Notes under the pieces: model-generated | What the model saw: the letters and a program-made list of their open reading frames with translations, nothing else | Databases searched by the model: none | Told to the model about the DNA's origin: nothing | Program-made: the position numbers and the translations under genes | In this document: piece by piece, positions 10,022-17,896 of the stretch | Layout: every line of letters starts with the position of its first letter | Numbering within the stretch: position 1 is the stretch's first letter | Assembly: GCF_026535915.1 (NCBI RefSeq) | Contig: NZ_JAFNPF010000001.1 | Span: 1,674,001-1,738,000 of the forward strand | Source of the DNA: Snodgrassella sp945267035 | GTDB lineage: Bacteria > Pseudomonadota > Gammaproteobacteria > Burkholderiales > Neisseriaceae | Reading direction: 5' to 3' | Length of the DNA: 64,000 bases

Positions 10022-10056
10022 AAAAAAACTGTATTTTTAACTAAAAATACAGTTTG
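10022..10056 (-). terminator. Intrinsic terminator after the pcnB-folK-kinase genes
   Basis: A perfect 14-bp inverted repeat (10026-10039 and 10042-10055) is followed on the minus strand by a run of T. It lies 143 bases past the kinase stop and 82 bases before the decayed gene start, so it plausibly ends the pcnB-folK-kinase transcript. Confidence 0.75.
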
Positions 10057-10198
10057 CTTTAAATTTCCACTCCCCAGCGCTACCACCCTATATCTGACAA
10101 ATTCCAGACACTGCACCTGATAAATAAGATTGATTAATCTATGTCTTGACCATCTTAATCTGTTTGCTGTTTATGGTTTCATCAACAGTAATATGCTT

Positions 10199-10831
10199 TT
10201 ATTCACTCAGATTCAAGTAAATACGGCTGCCTTGCATATTGGCGATCGTATTGAGCAGTAATTCAAAATGATCGTCATTTCCCATAAAGTCTAATTCATT
10301 GGTATTGGCTATCAATAATGGGGCGTGTTGATAGAGATGGAAAAAATGGCGGTATTCGTGGTGAATCTGCTGCAAATAGCCTACTGGAAACAAATTAATC
10401 ATGCCATCATTACGTTGGCGTAGTCGTTTATCCAGCATCTCATCACTGCCTTCAAGATAAATAACCAGATCTGGCACTGGGAATTTGGGCATCACCCGCT
10501 GTTTGATTTGCCAATATAGCGTTTGCTCATCATCGCGCAAAATCACAGGAACATAAATTTGATCTTTTTCCAACAAAAAATCCGCTACCACACGCGATCG
10601 ACGTTCATCCTCTGCATAGATTACCTTTATCGCTTCACTGCGTCGCATCAAAAAATGCATTTCTGTTGCCAAACCATGATTGGCGGCATTCAGATAAAAT
10701 CTTTCCAAAAATGGATTACTTTCCGGAATTTCTGACAAAAGCAAAGCGTCAAAATGTTGCGCCAGGCGTCGGCTTAAAGCCGATTTACCACTACCAATTG
10801 AACCTTCGACAACAATATAGCGATAATCCAT
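10199..10831 (-). CDS. Deoxynucleoside kinase family protein
   Basis: The 210-residue protein has a P-loop GSIGSGKS at residues 10-17, the RRSRVVADFLLEKDQI region that corresponds to the family's substrate and lid motif, and PVPDLVIYLEGSDE followed by an Arg-rich lid (DKRLRQRN). This is the deoxyadenosine/deoxycytidine/deoxyguanosine kinase family (PF01712), which salvages deoxynucleosides. Which nucleoside is used cannot be told. It follows folK by 29 bases, the same grouping as in Neisseria, and is probably the last gene of the pcnB-folK operon. Confidence 0.88.
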   Translation of the reverse strand: MDYRYIVVEGSIGSGKSALSRRLAQHFDALLLSEIPESNPFLERFYLNAANHGLATEMHFLMRRSEAIKVIYAEDERRSRVVADFLLEKDQIYVPVILRDDEQTLYWQIKQRVMPKFPVPDLVIYLEGSDEMLDKRLRQRNDGMINLFPVGYLQQIHHEYRHFFHLYQHAPLLIANTNELDFMGNDDHFELLLNTIANMQGSRIYLNLSE

Positions 10832-10860
10832 ACAGCTTCCCTTCTTTACGTGGAATAACT

Positions 10861-11361
10861 TCAGTTAAGTACAGCTACCTTTTCTGCCGGTTTTTCCTGC
10901 AATAATTTCACCGCTAAAGTGGCAGCCGTGCCATGGCTGCCGATACGGTAATAAGGCGCAATGCGCGCCAGTGGCACCATCACAAAGGCACGCTCATGCG
11001 CACGCGGATGGGGCAAAATCAGATCCGGATCATGGCTGAGCTGCGAGTTATAATCAATCACATCTAGATCCAACGTACGCGGTCCAAAACGAATGGTACG
11101 TTCACGCCCGAAATCCAGTTCTATTTGTTGCAGCTGACGTAATAGTAACTGAGCACTGAGCGTAGTGTGCACCAGAATCACCGCATTAATAAAATCCGGC
11201 TGATCCGTCTTGCCCACCGGCTTAGTCTGATACAGTGGCGATATCGCTTTAATTCGAACTCCATCAACCTGATTCAAAGCTGAAAGAGCCGCGGTGATTT
11301 GCTGCTGTGGATTCCCCAAATTGGCACCCAAAGCGATCACCGCCGTCACATTCTGCGTCAT
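10861..11361 (-). CDS. folK: HPPK, 6-hydroxymethyl-dihydropterin pyrophosphokinase
   Basis: FolK transfers pyrophosphate from ATP to 6-hydroxymethyl-7,8-dihydropterin in folate synthesis. The 166-residue protein shows ALGANLGNP at the N-terminus, the signature FGPRTLDLDVIDYN (metal-binding Asp pair) and LPHPRAHERAFVMVPL. The start codon overlaps the pcnB stop by four bases (ATGA), which indicates translational coupling. Confidence 0.95.
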   Translation of the reverse strand: MTQNVTAVIALGANLGNPQQQITAALSALNQVDGVRIKAISPLYQTKPVGKTDQPDFINAVILVHTTLSAQLLLRQLQQIELDFGRERTIRFGPRTLDLDVIDYNSQLSHDPDLILPHPRAHERAFVMVPLARIAPYYRIGSHGTAATLAVKLLQEKPAEKVAVLN

Positions 11362-12695
11362 GCCTCATCCTGTCTGACCGAATTAGACCGTCTGCGCCGC
11401 CGTCTGTTTCTGGATTTGGTTCCAGATCCATCCTGAACCGGGGCAGTCTTGATCATCTGAGCACGTTCATCTTCAGAAGCGTGTTGGAAAGTCTGCCACC
11501 ATGCCACCACTTCTGCATCAACTTCACCCAATTGAGCACGCAAGCACATAAAATCAAATGCTGCGCGGAAACGTTGCTGACTAAGCAAACGAAAAGGACG
11601 TGAACCTCGTCTGATTTCAAATAGTGGCTGCAACATCCAAATCTCGCGCATCACCACACTATAGCGCTGAGGCACTCCCCAACCTTTATCCAGATGGTCA
11701 CGCTCTGCGGCAATAGCCGCATTCATTGCTGCATTACTGCGCAATCCAGCTGCTTTTTCCCGATTCCAGCTTGAAACAATACGCGGCCACAATACCGCCG
11801 CCAACACAAAGCCCATCGATACCGACTTATCAGCACGCAGACGCTCATCAGTATTATGCAGCGCCAGAGCAACGATATTATCGTTACCTTCTGCGCCCGG
11901 CAGCAACGCATCTAACAAAGGATGAACATGATTCAATTGCAATGAATTTAACTGTCGCAAGCATGCCTGTGCATGTCCGCTGAAGAGAATTTTTAAAACT
12001 TCATCAAATAATCTGGCTGGTGGTTCCCGCTGCAATAAATTTGCGCATTCTGCAATCGGTTTAGCGGTTTTTTTGTCCACTGAAAAACCCAATTTACCAG
12101 ATAGTCTGGCTGCACGCAGCATCCGTACCGGATCTTCCTGATACCGTGCCTGTGGATCACCAATCATCACCAGACGGCGTTGTACAATATCATCATAACC
12201 ATGGTGAAAGTCCAGAATCACCTCTTCTTCAGGATCATAATACAGCGCATTGGCGGTAAAATCTCGGCGCATCGCATCCTGTTCAAGCGTGCCATAGCTT
12301 GCGTCCTTCATAATGCGACCCAGTTCATTCTGACTGCTGACTTCACCACCGCGAAACGTTGTCACCTCAATCGTTTCAGGACCGACCATCACATGCACAA
12401 TCGGGAATCGACGACCGATAATACGGCTACGCCGAAACAACTTGCGTACTTGTTCTGGAGTGGCATCCGTAGCCACATCAAAATCCTTCGGCGTCATGCC
12501 CAGCAGCAAATCCCGTACAGCACCGCCCACCACAAAAGCCTGATATCCTGCATTATGTAGGCGTTTAATCACCTTTTCAGCGGCAAAACTGAGTTCATCA
12601 GCATGAATATGGTGCTGGTTAAACGGCAGCTCTCGTTTTTTTGCTGCTTTCGCAGACTTTTTGGATAAAACCTTATGTAACCACTTTGCTAACAT
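11358..12695 (-). CDS. pcnB: Poly(A) polymerase I
   Basis: The 445-residue protein has the class II nucleotidyltransferase core VVGGAVRDLLLG followed by KDFDVATDATPEQV (catalytic Asp pair) and the poly(A)-polymerase-type segment RSRIIGRRFPIVHVM, then RRDFTANALYYDP and RMLRAARLSGKLGF. The C-terminus ends in a very basic tail (SRNRRRRRRSNS), typical of PcnB and not of CCA-adding enzymes. PcnB adds 3' A-tails that promote RNA decay. First gene of the pcnB-folK-kinase operon; the DUF3460 gene is divergent from it. Confidence 0.93.
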   Translation of the reverse strand: MLAKWLHKVLSKKSAKAAKKRELPFNQHHIHADELSFAAEKVIKRLHNAGYQAFVVGGAVRDLLLGMTPKDFDVATDATPEQVRKLFRRSRIIGRRFPIVHVMVGPETIEVTTFRGGEVSSQNELGRIMKDASYGTLEQDAMRRDFTANALYYDPEEEVILDFHHGYDDIVQRRLVMIGDPQARYQEDPVRMLRAARLSGKLGFSVDKKTAKPIAECANLLQREPPARLFDEVLKILFSGHAQACLRQLNSLQLNHVHPLLDALLPGAEGNDNIVALALHNTDERLRADKSVSMGFVLAAVLWPRIVSSWNREKAAGLRSNAAMNAAIAAERDHLDKGWGVPQRYSVVMREIWMLQPLFEIRRGSRPFRLLSQQRFRAAFDFMCLRAQLGEVDAEVVAWWQTFQHASEDERAQMIKTAPVQDGSGTKSRNRRRRRRSNSVRQDEA

Positions 12696-12804
12696 AAAAA
12701 TAGTAAATACTTATAGAAAATAATCTTAAGCCACAGCAAAATTGGGCTATTTAAGCAATATAGTATAACCCATATAGCCGTTATTCAGCATTTTTCACTT
12801 TGCA

Positions 12805-12825
12805 GCCTGACCTATCGGGTCAGGC
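12805..12825. other. Hairpin in the divergent pcnB/DUF3460 promoter region
   Basis: A perfect 8-bp GC-rich stem (GCCTGACC at 12805-12812, GGTCAGGC at 12818-12825) with a 5-base loop. No T-run follows on either strand, so it may be an operator or a leader structure and not a terminator. A TATAAT at 12859-12864 downstream could be the -10 of the plus-strand operon. Confidence 0.4.
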
Positions 12826-12908
12826 AGTCACCTTAGTACAACGATATTGGTTCTATTATATAATATTCCTATTCCATTGATATGCCATTTAGTAGAGGAG
12901 AAAGAAAA

Positions 12909-13094
12909 ATGTATCATTATCAATCTGATACCACCAAATTTCTAAATGAATTTCTGCAACAAAATCCAGAAATCCAACAGACTCGGCTACAGCACCGCAA
13001 ACTATTATGGGATGTGGAACTGAATAGCGAAGATGAAAGCAACTTTGCTGCAGCCAAACTGTTAAAAAAACCCTATCCCTACCTGACCGAATAA
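12909..13094 (+). CDS. DUF3460 family small protein
   Basis: The 61-residue protein matches the betaproteobacterial DUF3460 pattern: aromatic start MYHYQSD, TKFLNEFLQQNPE, a central R.LLWD, and a Pro-Tyr-rich end KPYPYLTE. The ATG at 12909 follows the strong ribosome site GAGGAGAAAG; an upstream in-frame ATG at 12882 has none. The function of the family is unknown. It begins a plus-strand run with the O-methyltransferase 15 bases downstream. Confidence 0.8.
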   Translation: MYHYQSDTTKFLNEFLQQNPEIQQTRLQHRKLLWDVELNSEDESNFAAAKLLKKPYPYLTE

Positions 13095-13109
13095 AGCATC
13101 CATTCTGTT

Positions 13110-13778
13110 ATGACCATACAGCCTAATCAGTTCACCAGCTTACAACAGCAATATCTGGTCAAGATCAATCCAGCTGAACCACCCATCTTAACTGAGCTGA
13201 GGAACGAAACCGCCAATCATCGCAAACACAACATGTCCATTGCGCCTGAACAAGCGCAATTAATGATTTGGCTGTCACAACTCATTCAAGCACGATACTA
13301 TTTAGAAATCGGCGTTTATACCGGTTATAGCAGTACGGCCATGGCAATGGCATTACCACAAGACGGACACATCACCGCCTGCGACATCAACGTAACCTAC
13401 ACTGATATTGCAAGAAAATATTGGCAAAAAGCCGGCGTCAGTGCCAAAATCGATCTGTACTTACAACCGGCTCTGATTACTTTGGATCACTTAATTGCCC
13501 AACAAAAAACCGGTCACTATGATTTGGTATTAATCGATGCAGATAAAACACCCACACCCCATTATTACGAGCGCTGCCTGCAGTTAGTGCGCAGTGGTGG
13601 CATCATTGCCATTGATAACGTTTTCTTACATGGTCGGGTGATGCAAGCTGAACAAGCACGAGACTCAGAAAGCATCAAAATTTTGCGCCAGTTTAATGCC
13701 AGTTTAGTTCACGATTCGCGTATCAGAATGTTAACCCTACCACTTGGTGACGGACTGACACTGATACAAAAAAAATAA
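13110..13778 (+). CDS. SAM-dependent O-methyltransferase (COMT-like class I)
   Basis: A 222-residue member of the PF01596 family of small metal-dependent O-methyltransferases. The SAM-binding motif I is YLEIGVYTGYSSTAMA (about residues 68-83), with CDIN as the ribose-binding acidic region, LVLIDADK as the metal-binding segment and GGIIAIDNVFLHGRV carrying the other metal ligands. The substrate is not predictable; bacterial members methylate catechols and other phenolics. It lies between DUF3460 and a TPR lipoprotein, an order recalled from Neisseria. Confidence 0.88.
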   Translation: MTIQPNQFTSLQQQYLVKINPAEPPILTELRNETANHRKHNMSIAPEQAQLMIWLSQLIQARYYLEIGVYTGYSSTAMAMALPQDGHITACDINVTYTDIARKYWQKAGVSAKIDLYLQPALITLDHLIAQQKTGHYDLVLIDADKTPTPHYYERCLQLVRSGGIIAIDNVFLHGRVMQAEQARDSESIKILRQFNASLVHDSRIRMLTLPLGDGLTLIQKK

Positions 13779-13809
13779 CCTACCCTATTACTCTAAAGGT
13801 GCACCAACC

Positions 13810-14490
13810 ATGCCCCGACACAATCTACCTCTACGCCGTACAGGCTTAAAATTTTTCGCCCCGCTGATCATTAGCGCCTGTACCATCACTGCGCCGCAAA
13901 ATCCAGCCAGCGAACCAGCACCAAAGCATCCGACAGTGCAACATAATGCTGAGGAATTGATTCAACTTCAGCATCAGTTAACCGCACTGCAGCAACAACT
14001 AGAAAACCTCACTAAACAAGTCAAAGAGATAAGCCAGCAACAAGCAACCCTATCACGCTACCTCAATGTACGTTTGGCAGGCAATCATCAGCCTACGGCC
14101 ATTTCCCCTGTGGCGGGTAAAAACACCGATAACACCGCCGAAGCACACCGCCTGTATCGTGCTGGTTTGTATGCACAAGCTATTCGCCTGCTGAAAAATG
14201 CTGAAAGTGGTGGCGATGGTAGTTCTAAGGCACAGGAAAGAATGTGGTTGCTATTACAAAATCATGCTCGTTTGAACAACTGCGAATCGGTGATTAACAT
14301 TGGTCAGCGCTTCAATTCACTCTATCCTCATCACAGTCAGAGCGCCAATGCACTGTATCTGGTGGCACAATGTCAAAACCGCATGCAGCAACAAGATATT
14401 GCCCGCGTGACTTGCAAGCACATCATCAATACCTATCCAAATAGTGCGGCGGCGGTTAAAGCCAAACAATTCCTCAACAAAAAGAAATAA
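13810..14490 (+). CDS. TPR-type lipoprotein, CpoB/YbgF-like
   Basis: The 226-residue protein has a basic N-terminus and the lipobox IISAC with the lipid-attached Cys at position 24. A Gln-rich coiled coil spans about residues 50-80 (QLQHQLTALQQQLE...), followed by TPR-like helices from about 110 to the end (HRLYRAGLYAQAIRLL, then SANALYLVAQCQNRM and TYPNSAAAVKA). The coiled coil plus C-terminal TPR layout is that of CpoB/YbgF, the periplasmic factor that coordinates outer-membrane constriction with peptidoglycan synthesis. No tol-pal genes are adjacent, so the match is structural only. Confidence 0.7.
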   Translation: MPRHNLPLRRTGLKFFAPLIISACTITAPQNPASEPAPKHPTVQHNAEELIQLQHQLTALQQQLENLTKQVKEISQQQATLSRYLNVRLAGNHQPTAISPVAGKNTDNTAEAHRLYRAGLYAQAIRLLKNAESGGDGSSKAQERMWLLLQNHARLNNCESVINIGQRFNSLYPHHSQSANALYLVAQCQNRMQQQDIARVTCKHIINTYPNSAAAVKAKQFLNKKK

Positions 14491-14519
14491 ATTTTTAGAT
14501 CTAATACAAGGTAGAACAC

Positions 14520-15008
14520 ATGGATACACCGCAAATCGGCATCATCATGGGCAGTAACAGCGACTATCCCGTTATGCAGCTGGCAGAACAAATGCTTGAT
14601 CAATTTGCCGTACCCTATGAAACCCGAGTGGTTTCCGCTCACCGTACTCCCGATCTGATGTTTGAATATGCCCAAACAGCACGAGAGCGCGGATTAAAAG
14701 CGATTATTGCCGGCGCTGGGGGTGCAGCACATTTACCCGGCATGGTTGCAGCCAAAACCACTTTACCAGTGTTGGGGGTTCCCATTCCAAGCAAATATCT
14801 GCACGGGGAGGATTCATTATTATCCATCGTGCAAATGCCCAAAGGCGTGCCGGTTGCCACATTTGCCATTGGCGAAGCTGGCGCGGCTAATGCCGCATTA
14901 TTTGCCATATCAATGCTGGCCAATGAACAACCGCATCTGGCACAACAACTAACACAATTCAGAGAAAATCAGCAACAAACCGTGCTATCCATGCAACTGT
15001 CGCGCTGA
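14520..15008 (+). CDS. purE: N5-carboxyaminoimidazole ribonucleotide mutase
   Basis: PurE class I converts N5-CAIR to CAIR in purine synthesis. The 162-residue protein starts with IGIIMGSNSDYPVM, then has VSAHRTPDLMFEYA, AGAGGAAHLPGMVAAKT, and LPVLGVPI followed by GEDSLLSIVQMPKGVPVATFAIG, all diagnostic in short. AAGG lies 8 bases before the ATG. It is the last gene of the plus-strand run beginning at DUF3460; purK is not in the window. Confidence 0.97.
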   Translation: MDTPQIGIIMGSNSDYPVMQLAEQMLDQFAVPYETRVVSAHRTPDLMFEYAQTARERGLKAIIAGAGGAAHLPGMVAAKTTLPVLGVPIPSKYLHGEDSLLSIVQMPKGVPVATFAIGEAGAANAALFAISMLANEQPHLAQQLTQFRENQQQTVLSMQLSR

Positions 15009-15441
15009 CGACCGTTTAGCTTATTCAGTCATCCCAAACAATCTGGCCAAGCTCACTGCTTGACCCCTCATCAGAATCGACGATGCAGCTATAGAATATG
15101 TTACTTAATCGGCATCATCCTTGATGCCGATAACAATGACAACCAAGTCAATTCATTCTTTGGCTGCTCAATCTTGTAATTTGATCAACAGCAAACTTAT
15201 TTACCCGCTAATAAACAAACATGCATGCAGCACTTGCTAAAGCAAAACCAGTGCTTAAGCCAGCAATATGTCATCAAACAGGTGCCCCGGTTACAAATTT
15301 AATAACCACACTGCCGGTAGTCTGAAATTTGTTTTAATGAATGAGAAAAATAAAATTCCATGGTAATATTGATAAAATTAATTCTTTGAATTTTTATTTA
15401 AACATATTCATTACTTTCCTGCTTAGCAATAAAGATATTTT
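15009..15441 (+). other. Intergenic stretch with a hairpin
   Basis: A perfect 10-bp inverted repeat (15108-15117 and 15122-15131, loop TCCT) lies 100 bases after purE. It lacks a T-run but may act as the terminator of the purE transcript. The rest is AT-rich and must carry the promoter of the next gene; nothing else is recognised. Confidence 0.45.
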
Positions 15442-16293
15442 ATGAATCTATCGCTCTACGAACTTTTAGTTGGTTTAATCGTAATCATCATGTTTACCGC
15501 TAGCACGGGACTCATAGCTTCAATCTTTACCCACAAACGACAATATCTCAGAATCATAATATTCTTAGCTGGTATTGCAGCAAGCGTTGTTGTTGCTGCG
15601 TTTTCATGGGGCAGCATCTCAAATAATCAGCCCGCTGTGACATCTCAACATGCCAGCAACAATTACTTCGATAATCTGCCTGCCACTACACCCCAACAAG
15701 CCAGCAATCATTACTCCAGCAAACCGCCCGTTGCCGGTGACAAAATCTATTTGCGCTTATTCAAACAAGAACGCAGATTAGAAATGTGGTTTCAGCATCA
15801 AAACCAGCCGTATCAATTATATAAAAGCTGGGAAATATGCACCTATTCTGGCGGATTGGGCCCGAAAAAAGCCGAAGGAGATGGTAAAAGTCCCGAAGGA
15901 TTTTATGCCACTCAAAAAAACCTGCTTAATCCGCATACAAACTACCATCTATCTTTCAACATTGGTTATCCCAATAGCTATGATCGCGCTAAAGGTTATA
16001 CCGGTAGTTACATAATGATTCATGGTAAATGCGTATCCATCGGCTGTTATGCCATGACGGATGAAAATATTGAACAAATTTATTCTTTCGTCACTCAAGC
16101 TTTAAACAATGGACAAAAACAAATACCAATTCATATTTTTCCATTTGAAATGAACCAAGCCAACATGCAAAAATATCAAACGTCAATTTACTACCCTTTT
16201 TGGCTTGAATTAAAACCTGCTTATGACCTCTTTGAGCAACACAGACGCCTACCTAAAATTGAAATACGTAATCAGCAATATAGCATTAGCTAA
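15442..16293 (+). CDS. Membrane-anchored L,D-transpeptidase-fold protein (YafK/DpaA-like)
   Basis: The 283-residue protein has two N-terminal membrane segments (about 5-27 and 35-55), a Gln/Asn/Ser-rich linker and a YkuD-type catalytic domain. The active-site motif is His194-Gly, then Ser199-Ile-Gly-Cys202, with the preceding GDGKSPEGFYATQ loop typical of the YafK branch. YafK (DpaA) hydrolyses the L,D-bond that links Braun lipoprotein to peptidoglycan, whereas other YkuD proteins form crosslinks; sequence alone leaves both open. The domain faces the periplasm if the second segment is an anchor. It is followed by a possible terminator at 16312-16341. Confidence 0.78.
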   Translation: MNLSLYELLVGLIVIIMFTASTGLIASIFTHKRQYLRIIIFLAGIAASVVVAAFSWGSISNNQPAVTSQHASNNYFDNLPATTPQQASNHYSSKPPVAGDKIYLRLFKQERRLEMWFQHQNQPYQLYKSWEICTYSGGLGPKKAEGDGKSPEGFYATQKNLLNPHTNYHLSFNIGYPNSYDRAKGYTGSYIMIHGKCVSIGCYAMTDENIEQIYSFVTQALNNGQKQIPIHIFPFEMNQANMQKYQTSIYYPFWLELKPAYDLFEQHRRLPKIEIRNQQYSIS

Positions 16294-16787
16294 AAAAAAA
16301 CGGCTAAATATCAGGCATCAATTTAAGCGAAGGGATGCCTGTTTAAGCTAGATTAAGCCATTGCAAGACATTGAGAATTCCCTTCGAAACACATTGTTGG
16401 CATCCGTACCCTTTCATCGATAGAGATAGGTTTTCTGCATACCAAAGCCAGAAGCAGTACAGTTCTATTAACCATAGCCCAGCATCCAACCACCATGATG
16501 ATGGCATTAGTTGCAACCCCTTTTATCAGAGACAATTGCGAATGATGAAATGAAGATTTACTGCATTAAAATATTTAGCGCCATCCAACCCCACTCTTGA
16601 AGAGAAAATGCCTTAATTTCTATAGCGATCTTCTAAAATCCATATACACCTTCAAATAAGTTAAAGCTTCCAAAAATCATTTTTTTAATGTCATGATGAG
16701 TAGCAAGCTTTAAACCATTCGATTCAATACACAAAGCTATCTCTGCCGAAAATGCGCGGATATTTTTGTCATTGGTTTATCTAAAGT
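16294..16787 (+). other. Intergenic stretch with a candidate terminator
   Basis: An 8-bp stem (CAGGCATC at 16312-16319, GATGCCTG at 16334-16341) followed by TTTAA lies just after the L,D-transpeptidase-fold gene and may terminate it. Two 60-codon open frames overlap on opposite strands at 16353-16553 but neither resembles a known protein or has a good ribosome site. Nothing else is recognised. Confidence 0.4.
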
Positions 16788-17372
16788 TTATAAATACCAA
16801 TCTTCAACCTTGGTGAAGGAGACTCCTTTTGGGTTCACCGCTTTTATGGCTTGTACAATCGATTCATGATAAAGATGAGTCGTGGAAGATTCTCGTAATT
16901 TAAAAATCAATCTTTTTTCTCTAGGTATTTTGGCTAATACTTCGCGATCTAATTCAAAGCTGTCAATCCAAATGAAGAAGTCTGGATCATAATCATCAAC
17001 TTCATATTCAGATTTATTACGATCAATTGCTTTAATATGGTTGTAAATATGAATATAAAAATAATTTGCTAGAATTTTGCCCGTATTGGTTTTAATTTCT
17101 GCTGGAATAAGCTGAATTCCATCAATGTGCATGGGCTCTAAAACATCGGCTATTTTTCTGGATACCACACTTTCTGGTTCTGAAAAATAATCTCCAATTA
17201 CCGGTTTTCTAGGAATTGGATCACAAAACTTATATTGAACTCGTTCAGGAGTATCAATTTTGGTTTTTGTCATAGAATAAAGCATGGTATGTCTGGAATC
17301 ATCCTGAGGAGCAATTAAAGGATAAGCTTCATCACTCGCCCGATCAATCACATAATAATTAAATTCATTCAT
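16788..17372 (-). CDS. Imm11 (DUF1629)-like protein, possible orphan immunity protein
   Basis: The 194-residue soluble protein follows the layout of the DUF1629/Imm11 family: an aromatic N-terminus (YYVIDRASDEAYPLI), a central VSRKIADVLEPMHIDGIQLIPAE, a YFYIHIYNHIKAIDR segment, then a late IFKLRES and a C-terminal AIKAVNPKGVSFTKV. Imm11 proteins are predicted immunity factors for polymorphic toxins. No toxin gene, PAAR, VgrG or CDI gene is adjacent, so it would be an orphan. GGGGAG lies 9 bases upstream of the start. The family call is by pattern and memory, not a search. Confidence 0.65.
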   Translation of the reverse strand: MNEFNYYVIDRASDEAYPLIAPQDDSRHTMLYSMTKTKIDTPERVQYKFCDPIPRKPVIGDYFSEPESVVSRKIADVLEPMHIDGIQLIPAEIKTNTGKILANYFYIHIYNHIKAIDRNKSEYEVDDYDPDFFIWIDSFELDREVLAKIPREKRLIFKLRESSTTHLYHESIVQAIKAVNPKGVSFTKVEDWYL

Positions 17373-17848
17373 TTTTTTCTCCCCCCATAACTTTCTATAC
17401 TTAAAAAATGTCCAGTATTACCAATTCAAACGGCATAAATTTTAACGGATTCTACTCATCAACACCAACTCTAAGTATTATTATTGATGACTAACCGAGT
17501 ATCTTACTTTTGCACAACATGACCAACTATTGGATGATCTAAACAGACTCATCACCCTATTACCCTTGTAATAAATCAGCAATCTATGGTTTGAATATAC
17601 AGCAAATAAGCATCGGTATACTTAATTTGAATCATTAAAATAGATTATTTTTGAAATAATTTCTTTAAATACTCAGCGGTTTATTTCACAGCAAAACTGT
17701 GATAATCGACTTTACTTTAAAATCCATAAATATCTATTTATCATTTATTGAACTCAGGATAACCACGAACTAACAGCAAACGTCATGTCATTAGACACCT
17801 TAGTATCACAACCATTAACAGCATATTTGCCCGGCATGAATGGCAAAA
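17373..17848. other. Intergenic, AT-rich, nothing recognised
   Basis: About 475 bases between the Imm11-like gene and the fadD terminator. No gene remains, repeat or RNA structure was identified. Confidence 0.4.
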
Positions 17849-17874
17849 CAGCCCGATTCAACCGAATCGGGCTG
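17849..17874 (-). terminator. Intrinsic terminator of fadD
   Basis: A perfect 11-bp GC-rich stem (17849-17859 and 17864-17874) with loop AACC is followed on the minus strand by TTTT. It lies 22 bases after the fadD stop. Confidence 0.88.
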
Positions 17875-17896
17875 CTTAGATACTCACTGCAAGCGG

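Noticed and set aside
11390..11410. GCCGTCTG string that recalls a neisserial DNA uptake sequence
   Set aside because: It lies in the Arg-rich coding tail of pcnB and lacks the following AA; no dense uptake-sequence pattern was noticed in the window.
16353..16553. Two overlapping 60-codon open frames on opposite strands
   Set aside because: No ribosome site, no familiar protein pattern, and each is the complement of the other.
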